From contig CALUTR010000004.1 in assembly GCA_944323755.1 (NCBI GenBank), positions 1 through 64,000 on the forward strand: a stretch of DNA of 64,000 bases, in the 5' to 3' direction. This stretch comes from an uncultured Helicobacteraceae bacterium. GTDB lineage: Bacteria; Campylobacterota; Campylobacteria; Campylobacterales; Helicobacteraceae. The position numbers and the translations under genes are program-made. Each line of letters begins with the position of its first letter. Position 1 is the first letter of the stretch. This document shows positions 48,470-57,513 of the stretch, in pieces. Below the pieces are notes generated by a model. That model saw only the letters and a list, made by a program, of their open reading frames with translations, did not search any database and was not told the origin of the DNA.

Positions 48470-48576
48470 TGACTATCCTTTTGTTGTATTGTTGAAATTG
48501 TAAGTCTTATATAAAAATCAATATTTTTTACGAATCAAGTCAATAATATTGCTATTTTTTTTATTATTTTGTGTAT

Positions 48577-49374
48577 TTATTGGATTATTTTGTAGATGTA
48601 TTCCATATGTGGTTTTATATTTTCTTCATCTGTATTGATAAATAAACTTAGTGCAGAAATCGCTTGATAAAGTAGCATTTTTGAGCCATCTATGCTTTCT
48701 AAATCATTTTCTTTTGCTAATTCTAGAAATTTACATTTTTTGCCATAGATTAGATCAAATGCAATATTTGAATTTTTAAACAATAGCTCCAATGTTTCAT
48801 ATTCAAGTGGTAATGTGTTGTTTATTGATGATGAGGTGGCATTGATTATGATGTCGAATTTATTATGTTTTGCGATTTTTTTGAGATCATCATTTGTGTA
48901 AGTTTTAAAACATCTATCACTAAAAAATACGAGCTTTTCTTTGCTTCTATTTGCGATGACCACATTTATATTGTGTTCCCTTAGTATCATAGCAATAGCT
49001 CTTGCGCTACCACCTGCACCAAGTACCAAAGCATTTTGTATATTTTTATTTTCTATATTTTTATAGAATCCAGTGGCATCTGTGTTATAGCCAATGATTT
49101 TATCATTTTCTCTAACAATTGTATTTACTGCGCCAATTTTTTGTGCAATTCCACGAATTTCATCACAAATATTTGCTATATTTTCTTTGTGTGGTAGTGT
49201 TATATTTGCACCATTTAATCCAAGTGAGAAAAACAAATCTCTAAAGTTTTCACTAGATTGAAGTAAATATCTAGTGTATCTTGCATCTATTCCTAATTTG
49301 TATAAAGTATAATTATGCAATATGGGCGATTTGGAATGAGATATTGGATTTCCAAATACAGCAAATAGCTCCAT
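48577..49374 (-). CDS. aroE: Shikimate dehydrogenase
   Basis: A 265-residue NADP-dependent enzyme reducing 3-dehydroshikimate. Motifs are FGNPISHSKSPILHN, GANITLPHKENI with the catalytic Lys, GAVNTIV, GYNTDATGFYKNI and the NADP loop VLGAGGSARAIAMIL; the C-terminal GSKMLLYQA is also present. The start ATG overlaps the stop of the upstream gene (TAATG) with AAGGATAT as ribosome site; an in-frame extension of 20 residues upstream lies within that gene and is unlikely. Confidence 0.95.
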   Translation of the reverse strand: MELFAVFGNPISHSKSPILHNYTLYKLGIDARYTRYLLQSSENFRDLFFSLGLNGANITLPHKENIANICDEIRGIAQKIGAVNTIVRENDKIIGYNTDATGFYKNIENKNIQNALVLGAGGSARAIAMILREHNINVVIANRSKEKLVFFSDRCFKTYTNDDLKKIAKHNKFDIIINATSSSINNTLPLEYETLELLFKNSNIAFDLIYGKKCKFLELAKENDLESIDGSKMLLYQAISALSLFINTDEENIKPHMEYIYKIIQ

Positions 49375-50033
49375 TATATATCCTTTTTTAGTAGCTCCAT
49401 ATACGCAAATCCACCACCAAGAACTACTCCCCATTGCCCTTCAATTCTTTCTATGTATATTTTTTGGTTTATAGACATCTTTCTTAAAATATTAGACTCT
49501 ATATTTGGTTCTTCTCTTATATTTAGTGTTTGGGTTTTTATCGTATAGACTATAATTCCCTCATCACTTGCTAAATGTGCATCTGGATCATCATTTTTCT
49601 CCAAAAATTCCATATACGCAAATCCACCACTTTTTAGCTCGCCCCATTCTCCAATTATGTTTGTTATTGCTATATTGTCTCCATTGATATATTTTTTAAT
49701 AATTTTTGATTCTACATTTGGTTTGTTTCTAATGTTTAATATATCAGCATTAACTCTATAGATATTACTCTCTTCTTTCATCCGTATATCACCAATATTA
49801 TTTATTAGATTTATTGGTTCATTTGTCTCATTTATTTCACTAAAGGTGCTATTTGTATCATCATTGCTTGATATGGTATTTGGTTTGTTAATATCTTGCT
49901 TTATTGTTTGTGTTGTGTTTATGGCATTTTTGCTAGTTTTTATTTCTATGAAAAATATAAACATTACAAATAGCAATACTCCAATGAGTGTTACCATAGT
50001 ATATGCAGTATAAATTCTACATTTACCTTGCAT
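49374..50033 (-). CDS. membrane-anchored protein with two bacterial SH3 domains
   Basis: A 219-residue protein with a short cytoplasmic start, one TM helix (about 10-30) and a Thr/Asn/Ser-rich linker (about 35-80). Two SH3b repeats follow at about 88-145 (YRVNADILNIRNKPNVESKI, KYINGDNIAITNIIGEWGEL) and 162-215 (YTIKTQTLNIREEPNIESNI, KMSINQKIYIERIEGQWGVV). Both end GGFAYMEFL or GGFAYMELL. SH3b domains often bind peptidoglycan. It overlaps the ATPase gene by 11 bases, so the two probably act together. Confidence 0.85.
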   Translation of the reverse strand: MQGKCRIYTAYTMVTLIGVLLFVMFIFFIEIKTSKNAINTTQTIKQDINKPNTISSNDDTNSTFSEINETNEPINLINNIGDIRMKEESNIYRVNADILNIRNKPNVESKIIKKYINGDNIAITNIIGEWGELKSGGFAYMEFLEKNDDPDAHLASDEGIIVYTIKTQTLNIREEPNIESNILRKMSINQKIYIERIEGQWGVVLGGGFAYMELLKKDI

Positions 50034-50838
50034 CTAAACTCCCTAGTTCAATTGCTGCCATTTCTATATATTTTTTTGGTATCGTTCGCTTGCTAAATAC
50101 TGTTGGTTCAATATCGTAATAATACTCACAAATATCAAATAGTAAAAAGCACATTCTAGTAAGGAGTCTTAGGTTGCCTTTTGTTTGTTTATACATAAAT
50201 TTATAATGACTATCATGAAGTAGCAATGATATGGAATCTAGCCCTGCTTTTGAAAGTTTCTGGTTGATAAAAAGTTGTATGTTTTTAACATCTAATTGAT
50301 TGATGATTACTTTATCCCAGATTCTAGATGTAAAATAACTCTCATTTAATACTTCTTTATTTTTTAGTGTGTGAGTTACCAAAATAAACCTAAAAACTCT
50401 ACAATCAGATAGCATTCTAATTACTTCAAGCTCTCTATCTCCATATAGCTGAACTTCATCTATGACTATTGTTGGTGCTAATTCATTTCTTGGTAGATTT
50501 GTTGAAAAGCTTTTGAAAAACTCATTTCTTGTCATATTCTTATCTATTTTTATGTTTGGTAAAAATTTCAAGTGAAGCTGCGCTAAAAAGCCATTTAGTG
50601 ATAAAAATGGAAATAGCTGTATGTGTAGAGAATCTGGATTGATACTTTTTGCTAACTGTTGAATTAAATAGCTTTTGCCCACTCCGGGGTGCCCTGTGAG
50701 TAATACTATTTGAAATGGAACTTTGTGAATTAATTGTTCTAGTTTATTTCTTGCTGTAATATTTATATCTAAATCGATATAGTCCATACTATCGACTTTT
50801 TCTAGAAATACGCTTTTTGCATTACTAAAGGGATTCAT
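50023..50838 (-). CDS. ExeA/GspA-like AAA ATPase
   Basis: A 271-residue AAA_22-type ATPase with Walker A TGHPGVGKS (about 48-56) and Walker B TIVIDEVQLYGDRELEVIRML. LTRMCFLLFDIC recalls the ExeA C-terminal helix bundle. ExeA proteins join an ATPase to a peptidoglycan-binding domain and help envelope complexes cross the wall. Here the wall-binding part appears as the neighbouring SH3 membrane protein. No type II secretion gene is in view, so the partner complex is unknown. Confidence 0.8.
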   Translation of the reverse strand: MNPFSNAKSVFLEKVDSMDYIDLDINITARNKLEQLIHKVPFQIVLLTGHPGVGKSYLIQQLAKSINPDSLHIQLFPFLSLNGFLAQLHLKFLPNIKIDKNMTRNEFFKSFSTNLPRNELAPTIVIDEVQLYGDRELEVIRMLSDCRVFRFILVTHTLKNKEVLNESYFTSRIWDKVIINQLDVKNIQLFINQKLSKAGLDSISLLLHDSHYKFMYKQTKGNLRLLTRMCFLLFDICEYYYDIEPTVFSKRTIPKKYIEMAAIELGSLDAR

Positions 50839-50967
50839 ATATTGACCTTGTATAAAATTAAAAGCTTAGTTAATACTAAAATTGTTAATACGCTTAGAAT
50901 AATACTATATATTTCTTTACTACAAACATAAAGCATTAATTTTACTAAATACAATTAAATAAAACTT

Positions 50968-50976
50968 TGATACAAT
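50968..50976 (+). promoter_or_regulatory. extended -10 promoter of mqnE
   Basis: TGATACAAT (TGn plus TACAAT), about 65 bases before the mqnE ATG, in the divergent gap. Confidence 0.55.
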
Positions 50977-51040
50977 CATCAATTTTAAAATTATAAAATC
51001 ACAAATAATATTAAGGGTTGAATTTCAAAAAGGTTTATAA

Positions 51041-52084
51041 ATGATTGATTTAAATGATTTAAATATAGATAATCTCGTGCAATTATATGATTTGGATTTG
51101 TTTGAGTTAGGTGAGATGGCTCATAATATCAGAGAGAAGCTGCATAATGATAAGGTTTATTTTAATATGAATAGGCATATCAATCCTAGTAATATTTGTG
51201 CTGATATATGTAAATTTTGTGCTTTTTCATCACATAGAAAGAACCCAAATCCATATGAAATGACAAAAGAAGAAATACTAAGCGATGCAAAGAGTGCATA
51301 TGAGCGTGGCGCAAGGGAATTTCACATAGTGAGTGCGCATAATCCGAATTATTCATATGAGTGGTATTTTGATATTTTTAAAACGATAAAAGATAAGTTT
51401 AGCGATATTCACATAAAGGCAATGACTGCTGCAGAGGTGGATTTTCTGCATAGGAGATTTAATAAAAGTTATGAAGATATACTAAAAGATATGGAGGATT
51501 CTGGAGTGGATTCTATGCCTGGTGGCGGTGCTGAAATATTTTTTAGTGAGATTAGAGAAAAGATATGTAAGGGAAAGGTTAGCGCAGAAAATTGGCTAAA
51601 AATCCATTCAATATGGCATAGTATGGGCAAAAAAAGTAATGCAACAATGCTTTTTGGTCATATAGAATCAAAAAAACATAGAATTCATCATATGTTAGAA
51701 ATTAGAAAGTTGCAAGATAAAAGTGGCGGATTTAACGCATTTATCCCGCTTCTTTATCAACGACAAAATAACTTTTTAAATGTTAGTGATTTTCCAAGTG
51801 GAATTGAGATTTTAAAGACAATTGCAATAAGTAGGATTATTATCCAAAATGTTCCAAATATCAAAGCTTATTGGGCTACTTTAGGGTTGAACTTAGCTCT
51901 TGTATCGCAAGAATTTGGTGCAAATGATATAGATGGAACGATAGAAAAAGAAAGTATCCAAAGTGCAGGTGGCGCAAATAGTAAAAAAGGATTAAGTAAA
52001 GAAGAATTGATATCACAAATAAAAGATGCAGGATTTAAACCAGTGCTAAGAGATAGTATTTATAATGAATTAGAGGCTTATTGA
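51041..52084 (+). CDS. mqnE: Aminofutalosine synthase MqnE
   Basis: A 347-residue radical SAM enzyme of the futalosine route to menaquinone, joining the carboxyvinyl benzoate precursor to adenosyl. Cluster cysteines are Cys53, Cys57 and Cys60 (CADICKFC). DSMPGGGAEIFFSEIREKIC, SNATMLFGHIE and GGFNAFIPLLYQ distinguish it from MqnC. RBS AAAAAGG. Its stop overlaps the convergent cutA stop by 7 bases. This route is the normal one in Campylobacterota. Confidence 0.96.
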   Translation: MIDLNDLNIDNLVQLYDLDLFELGEMAHNIREKLHNDKVYFNMNRHINPSNICADICKFCAFSSHRKNPNPYEMTKEEILSDAKSAYERGAREFHIVSAHNPNYSYEWYFDIFKTIKDKFSDIHIKAMTAAEVDFLHRRFNKSYEDILKDMEDSGVDSMPGGGAEIFFSEIREKICKGKVSAENWLKIHSIWHSMGKKSNATMLFGHIESKKHRIHHMLEIRKLQDKSGGFNAFIPLLYQRQNNFLNVSDFPSGIEILKTIAISRIIIQNVPNIKAYWATLGLNLALVSQEFGANDIDGTIEKESIQSAGGANSKKGLSKEELISQIKDAGFKPVLRDSIYNELEAY

Positions 52085-52389
52085 TTTATTTGATTTTTAT
52101 GCCATTTTAAATAGCTTTTATTGGCTTTTGCTTTTAGTGTCAAAATCTGTAGAATCTCGTATGTATGAGTGTTTAAGATGATGGACTTGATTTGTTTTAC
52201 ATTCTTTTTGTTTGTTTTTATGTTTAGTTCAATTTCATCATCATTGCAAATTTTTCCATTCCATAAATATGCACTTTTAATATGATTTATTTGTATGCAA
52301 GAGGCTAGGTTATTGTTTAGTAGATAATTTTGTAATTTTTCTGCTTCAAATAGATTGTTAAATGTTGTTTTAATAATGTGTATTTTCAT
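52078..52389 (-). CDS. cutA: CutA1-like divalent-cation tolerance protein
   Basis: A 103-residue ferredoxin-like protein with the CutA pattern: TTFNNLFEAEKLQNYLLNNN, LASCIQINHIKSAYLWNGKI and ELNIKTNKKNVKQIKSII. It forms trimers in other species; metal binding and a tolerance role are family knowledge. It overlaps the upstream 482-residue gene by 4 bases (ATGA), as the third gene of that minus-strand unit. Confidence 0.88.
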   Translation of the reverse strand: MKIHIIKTTFNNLFEAEKLQNYLLNNNLASCIQINHIKSAYLWNGKICNDDEIELNIKTNKKNVKQIKSIILNTHTYEILQILTLKAKANKSYLKWHKNQINQ

Positions 52390-53834
52390 TGCTCTGATGT
52401 GTCTATTAGTATGAATGTTGCATTTTTGTTGTATTTTGTATTTTTGCCTTGTATGATCATATCAATTGGCTTGTCTTCTTTCATATCGTTATCTACTATT
52501 ACAAAATCAAATTTTTGATTTGCGATTATTATTAAGTATTCTATTTTTTTATTTGTTTGTGTAACGATGAAATCTTTATATTGCGCAAGTATATTGAATT
52601 TCAATTTTGTTTCAAATTCATTTCTATTTGATACTATTAAAATTTTTTTTGTATTTCGCTCTTTGTATCTATTGATGTATATATTTAGCGATCTGTCATT
52701 ATCGTTTAACTTAGATAGATCTAGTGTTTTTATGTATTGTTGTATGAATGCAAGAGTGCAAAATGAATAACTGCTTTGAAGCTTGAAGAAATGGTTTTTT
52801 ATGGGATCGCTTGTCATTCCTAGTTTCCACATTTTATTATCTAGCGATGTTATTGTTATATTTAGAGAGTTTTTAATGTGTTCAAATATCTGTTCTCTTA
52901 CTTTTTCAAATCTAGATATAAAATCTTTTTCATAATTATTTTTAAATATCTCTATTAGTTTTGATACGCGATCTTTGATTTTTGTAAGTACTATTATATT
53001 ATTTGAGTATTCTTTATATTGGGAATCTAGCTTTGCTAGCTTTTCTCTTAGCATTTGTTCATTTTTATTGCCTACAGATAATAGTTTGATATTTATTGAT
53101 TGTATTTGACTTTTTGTGCTTTTTTTTCTAGATTCCAGTTTTAATAAATCATCTTTTAGATTTACAAGTTTTCTATTTGCAGCATTTAAATAAAGCTGTT
53201 GTGGCAAGAAATGCTCTTCAAATACCTTTTTCGCCTTTTGTTGCGCTACATAAAATGGTGTTGTAAAATATTGTAATTTGCTTAGTATCTGTAAATATAT
53301 TGAAAATGTATCTTTTGTGATCCGTCTATCAACGCAAATCAAAGAATCTAAAGTTCTCTTTATAAATCTATTTACAATTCTGTAATCTAACTTTTCGTAG
53401 CCATCAATTGGTAATTTGTATGCTACTTTTATGATTTTTGTCTCATTTTCAAAGTAGTATTGTATGAATTTGTCTATAGAGATACTCATAGGGATCGATG
53501 TGAGCTTTGAATAATCTGTTTTCTTGTATGTTTCTGCGATTAAGTCATCAAAGACATTAGATTCTAGTTTTTCTAGCTCTTCATCTGTGTTTGTTTTCCA
53601 AAAATCCCTCTCTTTTACAATGCTATCATCATCAAATTCTTGATATTTTGAGCTTCTTATATCAATTACATTTTGATTTTCATCTTCTAATCTAAATTCT
53701 ACTAGTAGATTAATCTCTGGGATTTTTGTGTTATCGTGCCAACTTGCAATTTTAAAATCAAATAATTTTTTTGATGCATTGATAACCGTCCCTGCACCTG
53801 TAGTGTGTGAGTATTGCACTATTTTTCCGTGCAT
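52386..53834 (-). CDS. 482-residue protein with cold-shock-like start, coiled coil and receiver-like end; function unknown
   Basis: I do not recognise a named family. Residues 1-60 (MHGKIVQYSHTTGAGTVINA, LFDFKIASWHD) resemble a cold-shock/OB fold. A central helical part follows, with a long coiled coil at about 215-300 (LKDDLLKLESRKKSTKSQIQ). The C-terminus (about 395-480) alternates strands and helices like a response-regulator receiver (KKILIVSNRNEFETKL, FDFVIVDNDMKEDKPIDMI), with a possible Asp in VDND but no clear Lys. It forms a unit with a 55-residue gene upstream and cutA downstream. A nucleic-acid or signalling role is conceivable but unproven. Confidence 0.8.
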   Translation of the reverse strand: MHGKIVQYSHTTGAGTVINASKKLFDFKIASWHDNTKIPEINLLVEFRLEDENQNVIDIRSSKYQEFDDDSIVKERDFWKTNTDEELEKLESNVFDDLIAETYKKTDYSKLTSIPMSISIDKFIQYYFENETKIIKVAYKLPIDGYEKLDYRIVNRFIKRTLDSLICVDRRITKDTFSIYLQILSKLQYFTTPFYVAQQKAKKVFEEHFLPQQLYLNAANRKLVNLKDDLLKLESRKKSTKSQIQSINIKLLSVGNKNEQMLREKLAKLDSQYKEYSNNIIVLTKIKDRVSKLIEIFKNNYEKDFISRFEKVREQIFEHIKNSLNITITSLDNKMWKLGMTSDPIKNHFFKLQSSYSFCTLAFIQQYIKTLDLSKLNDNDRSLNIYINRYKERNTKKILIVSNRNEFETKLKFNILAQYKDFIVTQTNKKIEYLIIIANQKFDFVIVDNDMKEDKPIDMIIQGKNTKYNKNATFILIDTSEQ

Positions 53835-53986
53835 TTTTGCTCTTTTTGTTGATTTTTAGGATCGATTAATTCTAATATTTCTTTTGGATCTTTTGTAAAA
53901 ATAAATAAATCTATATCATTTACTGTGATTATTGTTTTTGAATCTTTTGGCTTCTTTATAAATTCTTCTAATGTTATTTTTTTCAT
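53819..53986 (-). CDS. small protein of 55 residues, unknown function
   Basis: MKKITLEEFIKKPKDSKTII and DIDLFIFTKDPKEILELIDP read as a compact soluble domain with a charged tail. GGGAA lies seven bases before the ATG, better than an in-frame TTG upstream. It overlaps the 482-residue gene by 16 bases, and the coupled start supports a real gene. The first line loosely recalls antitoxin or type-III-cofactor openings, but no toxin is next to it. Confidence 0.6.
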   Translation of the reverse strand: MKKITLEEFIKKPKDSKTIITVNDIDLFIFTKDPKEILELIDPKNQQKEQKCTEK

Positions 53987-54052
53987 ACATTTCCCACACA
54001 ATTCAACTGCTTAATCTTATAGGATTCTAGCATAAGAAACCTACTTATAAAA

Positions 54053-54061
54053 TGCTATAAT
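54053..54061 (+). promoter_or_regulatory. extended -10 promoter of the ftsK-like gene
   Basis: TGCTATAAT, a perfect TGn-TATAAT element, 36 bases before the ATG. Confidence 0.65.
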
Positions 54062-54097
54062 GATACAAAAAAATCAATACAAGGTGCTAAAGATTTT

Positions 54098-56524
54098 ATG
54101 AATAATGAAATTAGAATTATAAAACGAGAACAAGAGCAACCAAACCAACCAAATCAATCAAAACTACAAAATATTAAAAAAGAAGTCATAACACAAAATA
54201 GCCCAATTTTAAAGCAAATTAGAGAAACTGAAGAGAAGCACAAGCTTAGACAAGGTTTGAGTATTGATGAATTAATTGATCTTGATTTTAAAGAAATTGC
54301 AGATAAGATTCGCGCAGAAAAGAAAATAAAAGAAAACCAAAATAATATCAATAATCAAGAATCTGATACTTTAGATAAAGCTACATTTAACTCTATTGAT
54401 ACTGCAAAAGAGATGCCAATTAAGGAATTGCCAATCGATGATAAGAATTTAGCTTATATTAGAGATCTTGAAGAGCCTGTTTTGCCTGATTTTAATAATT
54501 CACAGATTAAGATAAAAGTTATTGAGGGTATCCCAACAAGGCAATATGAGACATTACATAGAGAACCATTAAGAAGAGAAGCTTTGAATAAATTTGGTGT
54601 AAATGATAACACTAAGCAAGGTATAGATTCTTCAAAGATAGATTCTAATGAGATGAAACCTGGTGTAAATGAGCCTATGGGCTTGATTGATCGTTTGCGT
54701 ATGGATAGAGAGAGAATGCTTGAATCTAAAAAAGATGAAATTAGAAAAGTAGAGATAGCGCAACCGCCAAAAAATAATGAATTAACAAATAATGATAAAA
54801 ATGCGGAATCTAGCGATAATAAGGTAACAAACGAAGCAATAGATGATAATCATGATTTTATCAATGATGCAATCTTGCCTACTTTTAATGTTGATACCTT
54901 TTCTTCAAATGAAGATATTGAAAATAAAAATATAAGTGAAAGTAGAAACAGCCTTGAATACGAGGTTGATGAGTTAAATTATATTGCTAATAATCTATCT
55001 GTGGAGTCTATCATCGGCACTGATTGTTATCCTAAAACACAAGAAGATGGTGCTAGAAGTATCACATCTACTGCTTATGCAGATGAAGTAGCAGAATCTC
55101 AAGATTTAAGCCCTACATTGGAATCTTTAGATTATAAATTGCCGCATATTGGATTATTAGATGAGCCAAAATATCAAAAAATAGACATTGATGGTAGCGA
55201 AATTGATTTAAAAGCACATAATTTGATTAGCAAGCTTCGAGTATTTAGGATAAATGGCGATGTTACTGATATTTATAGTGGCCCTGTTGTAACTACATTT
55301 GAATTTCGTCCTGCACCAGATGTAAAGGTCTCAAGAATTCAGAATCTAGAAAATGATTTATCAATGACACTTAAGGCAAAAAGCATTAGAATTCAAGCCC
55401 CAATACCAGGTAAAGATGTGGTTGGCATAGAAATACCAAATAATACAATACAAACAATCTATATTAGGGAGATTTTTGAAAGTCCAGAATTTGTAAATTC
55501 TGATGCACAGCTTGCTATCGCTCTTGGTAAGGATATTATCGGTAAGCCAGTAGTTCAAGATTTGGCAAAACTCCCTCATTTGCTCATCGCAGGGACAACA
55601 GGTAGCGGTAAGAGTGTGGGGTTGAATGGTATGATTTTATCTCTGCTTTATAGAAACACTCCTGAACAGTTAAGGTTTATTATGATTGATCCAAAGCGTG
55701 TAGAATTGAGCTTATATAAAGATATTCCACATTTGCTAACTCCTATCATTGCAGATCCTAAAAAGGCTGTTATCGCGCTTAGTAAGGCTGTTGATGAGAT
55801 GAATAGAAGATATGAGCTTATGAATGAAGTTGGTGTAAAAAATATCATAGGATACAATGAAGCCGCAGATCAAAAAGGTTTTGATAGATTACCTTATATT
55901 GTAATTATTATCGATGAATTTGCTGATTTGATGATTATGGGTGGTAAAGATTCTGAGCAGTATCTTACTTCATTGGCTAGCAAGGCTAGGGCATCTGGAA
56001 TCCACTTGATTATAGCTACGCAGCGTCCAACTGTAAATGTCGTAACAGGATTGATAAAAAGTAACTTGCCATCAAGGATAAGCTATCGTGTTGGTAGTCC
56101 TATGGATTCTAAGGTTGTGTTAGATAAAGTAGGTGCTGAAACATTGCTTGGAAATGGTGATATGTTGTTTTCAAATACAAATGTAATATCTAGGTATCAC
56201 GCTCCTTATAGCAATGAGAGGGAAATAGAAAGAGTAGCGAATTTTATACGATCTCAAAGAAGTGTGGAATATGATGAATATTTTTCTTTAGAGCCAAAAG
56301 AGATCATTCAAGCTACTCCTGCAAATTCTGCGCCTATGAGTGAAGATGAATATATGCAAAAAGCAAAAGAGATTATTTTATCAAGTGGAAGGACTTCAGC
56401 TAGTTATTTGCAAAGAATGCTTGGAATTGGATTTAATAGGGCATCAAATATATTAGAGACATTAGAAAGAGAAGGATTTTTATCAGCTCCAAACTCAAAA
56501 AACATTAGAGAGATTATTGGCTAA
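54098..56524 (+). CDS. ftsK: FtsK/SpoIIIE-family DNA translocase without N-terminal membrane domain
   Basis: An 808-residue translocase that pumps chromosome ends during division. Motor: Walker A GTTGSGKSVG (about 497-506), Walker B YIVIIIDEFADLMIMGG, RASGIHLIIATQRPTVNVVTG. The C-terminal gamma winged helix (SSGRTSASYLQRMLGIGFNRAS) recognises KOPS-like sites. Residues 1-330 are a hydrophilic Asn/Glu/Lys-rich linker with no membrane helix, unlike usual FtsK with four TM segments. The ATG is directly preceded by minus-strand genes and by its own promoter, so no missing TM exon is hidden. It resembles soluble SftA-type proteins. A membrane-bound homologue may exist elsewhere. Confidence 0.93.
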   Translation: MNNEIRIIKREQEQPNQPNQSKLQNIKKEVITQNSPILKQIRETEEKHKLRQGLSIDELIDLDFKEIADKIRAEKKIKENQNNINNQESDTLDKATFNSIDTAKEMPIKELPIDDKNLAYIRDLEEPVLPDFNNSQIKIKVIEGIPTRQYETLHREPLRREALNKFGVNDNTKQGIDSSKIDSNEMKPGVNEPMGLIDRLRMDRERMLESKKDEIRKVEIAQPPKNNELTNNDKNAESSDNKVTNEAIDDNHDFINDAILPTFNVDTFSSNEDIENKNISESRNSLEYEVDELNYIANNLSVESIIGTDCYPKTQEDGARSITSTAYADEVAESQDLSPTLESLDYKLPHIGLLDEPKYQKIDIDGSEIDLKAHNLISKLRVFRINGDVTDIYSGPVVTTFEFRPAPDVKVSRIQNLENDLSMTLKAKSIRIQAPIPGKDVVGIEIPNNTIQTIYIREIFESPEFVNSDAQLAIALGKDIIGKPVVQDLAKLPHLLIAGTTGSGKSVGLNGMILSLLYRNTPEQLRFIMIDPKRVELSLYKDIPHLLTPIIADPKKAVIALSKAVDEMNRRYELMNEVGVKNIIGYNEAADQKGFDRLPYIVIIIDEFADLMIMGGKDSEQYLTSLASKARASGIHLIIATQRPTVNVVTGLIKSNLPSRISYRVGSPMDSKVVLDKVGAETLLGNGDMLFSNTNVISRYHAPYSNEREIERVANFIRSQRSVEYDEYFSLEPKEIIQATPANSAPMSEDEYMQKAKEIILSSGRTSASYLQRMLGIGFNRASNILETLEREGFLSAPNSKNIREIIG

Positions 56525-56540
56525 ATTAGGGTATCTATTA

Positions 56541-56549
56541 TGATACAAT
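56541..56549 (+). promoter_or_regulatory. extended -10 promoter of ilvE
   Basis: TGATACAAT, 28 bases before the ilvE ATG, in the short gap after ftsK. It makes ilvE independent of ftsK. Confidence 0.55.
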
Positions 56550-56577
56550 CACATAGATTTTATTTTTGGAGGGTATT

Positions 56578-57504
56578 ATGCTAGATGAGGCTAAATATAT
56601 TTGGCAAGATGGGAAGTTAGTTGCTTGGGAGGATGCTAAGGTTCATATATTAACGCATAGTTTGCATTATGGAAATGCGGCATTTGAAGGCACTAGGGCA
56701 TATAAAACGACAAAAGGTCTAGCTATATTTAGATTAGAAGATCACACAAGGCGTCTTCTTAATTCAGCAAAAATTTTAAGTTTAAAATGCCCTTATAGTT
56801 TTGATGAAATAAATAATGCTCATATTGAATTGTTAAAAGCAAATAAGGATTGTTACACAAGTAATGTATATATTCGACCGCTTATTTATCTAGGTTATGG
56901 TGTTATGGGGCTCTATCACGCTAATGCACCGGTAAATATGATGATTGCGGCTTGGAATTGGGGTGCATATCTTGGTGATGATGGAATTGAAAATGGAATT
57001 AGAGTGAAAACAAGCTCCTTTGTTAGAAATTCAGTAAAATCTTTAATGGGTAAAGCAAAGGCAAGTGCAAATTATTTAAATTCGCAAATGGCAAAATATG
57101 AAGCTGTTCAGTGTGGTTTTGATGAGGCATTGCTATTAGATGACAATGGATTTGTAGCAGAGGGTAGTGGAGAGTGCTTTTTTATCGTTAGAAATGGTGA
57201 ATTAATCACACCACCTCACGATAATTCTTTAGAATCTATCACTCAAGATACTATTTTAAAACTTGCAAAAGATTTAGGTATAAATGTGATTGAACGAAAA
57301 ATTACAAGAGATGAAGTTTATATTTCAGATGAAGCCTTTTTTACAGGAACAGCAGCAGAGGTTACGCCTGTTAGGGAGCTTGACTTTAGAGTTATTGGTA
57401 GTGGGAAAAGAGGAGAGATGACAAAAAAGATTCAAGATTCTTTCTTTGATATCGTATCTGGCAATAATTCAAAATATAAAGAATTTTTAACTTATATAGA
57501 TTAA
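56578..57504 (+). CDS. ilvE: Branched-chain amino acid aminotransferase
   Basis: A 308-residue fold-type IV PLP transaminase for valine, leucine and isoleucine. Motifs are YIWQDGKLVAWEDAKVHIL, HYGNAAFEGTRAY, YIRPLIYLGYG, the PLP-lysine segment MGKAKASANYLNS, and FFTGTAAEVTPV. The start is the ATG at 56578 with GGAGGG six bases upstream; a TTG 12 bases earlier overlaps that ribosome site and is rejected. It starts a unit with the SPFH gene and hisIE. Confidence 0.95.
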   Translation: MLDEAKYIWQDGKLVAWEDAKVHILTHSLHYGNAAFEGTRAYKTTKGLAIFRLEDHTRRLLNSAKILSLKCPYSFDEINNAHIELLKANKDCYTSNVYIRPLIYLGYGVMGLYHANAPVNMMIAAWNWGAYLGDDGIENGIRVKTSSFVRNSVKSLMGKAKASANYLNSQMAKYEAVQCGFDEALLLDDNGFVAEGSGECFFIVRNGELITPPHDNSLESITQDTILKLAKDLGINVIERKITRDEVYISDEAFFTGTAAEVTPVRELDFRVIGSGKRGEMTKKIQDSFFDIVSGNNSKYKEFLTYID

Positions 57505-57513
57505 GGAGTATGA

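Noticed and set aside
48577..49434. Longer 285-residue aroE starting at 49434
   Set aside because: The extra 20 residues fall in the coding end of the upstream gene, and the AAGGAT site fits the ATG at 49374.
53819..54001. Toxin-antitoxin reading for the 55-residue gene
   Set aside because: The adjacent 482-residue protein has no toxin features, and the small protein lacks a clear DNA-binding fold.
56566..56577. Upstream TTG start for ilvE
   Set aside because: It would overlap the GGAGGG ribosome site; the ATG at 56578 fits the family start.
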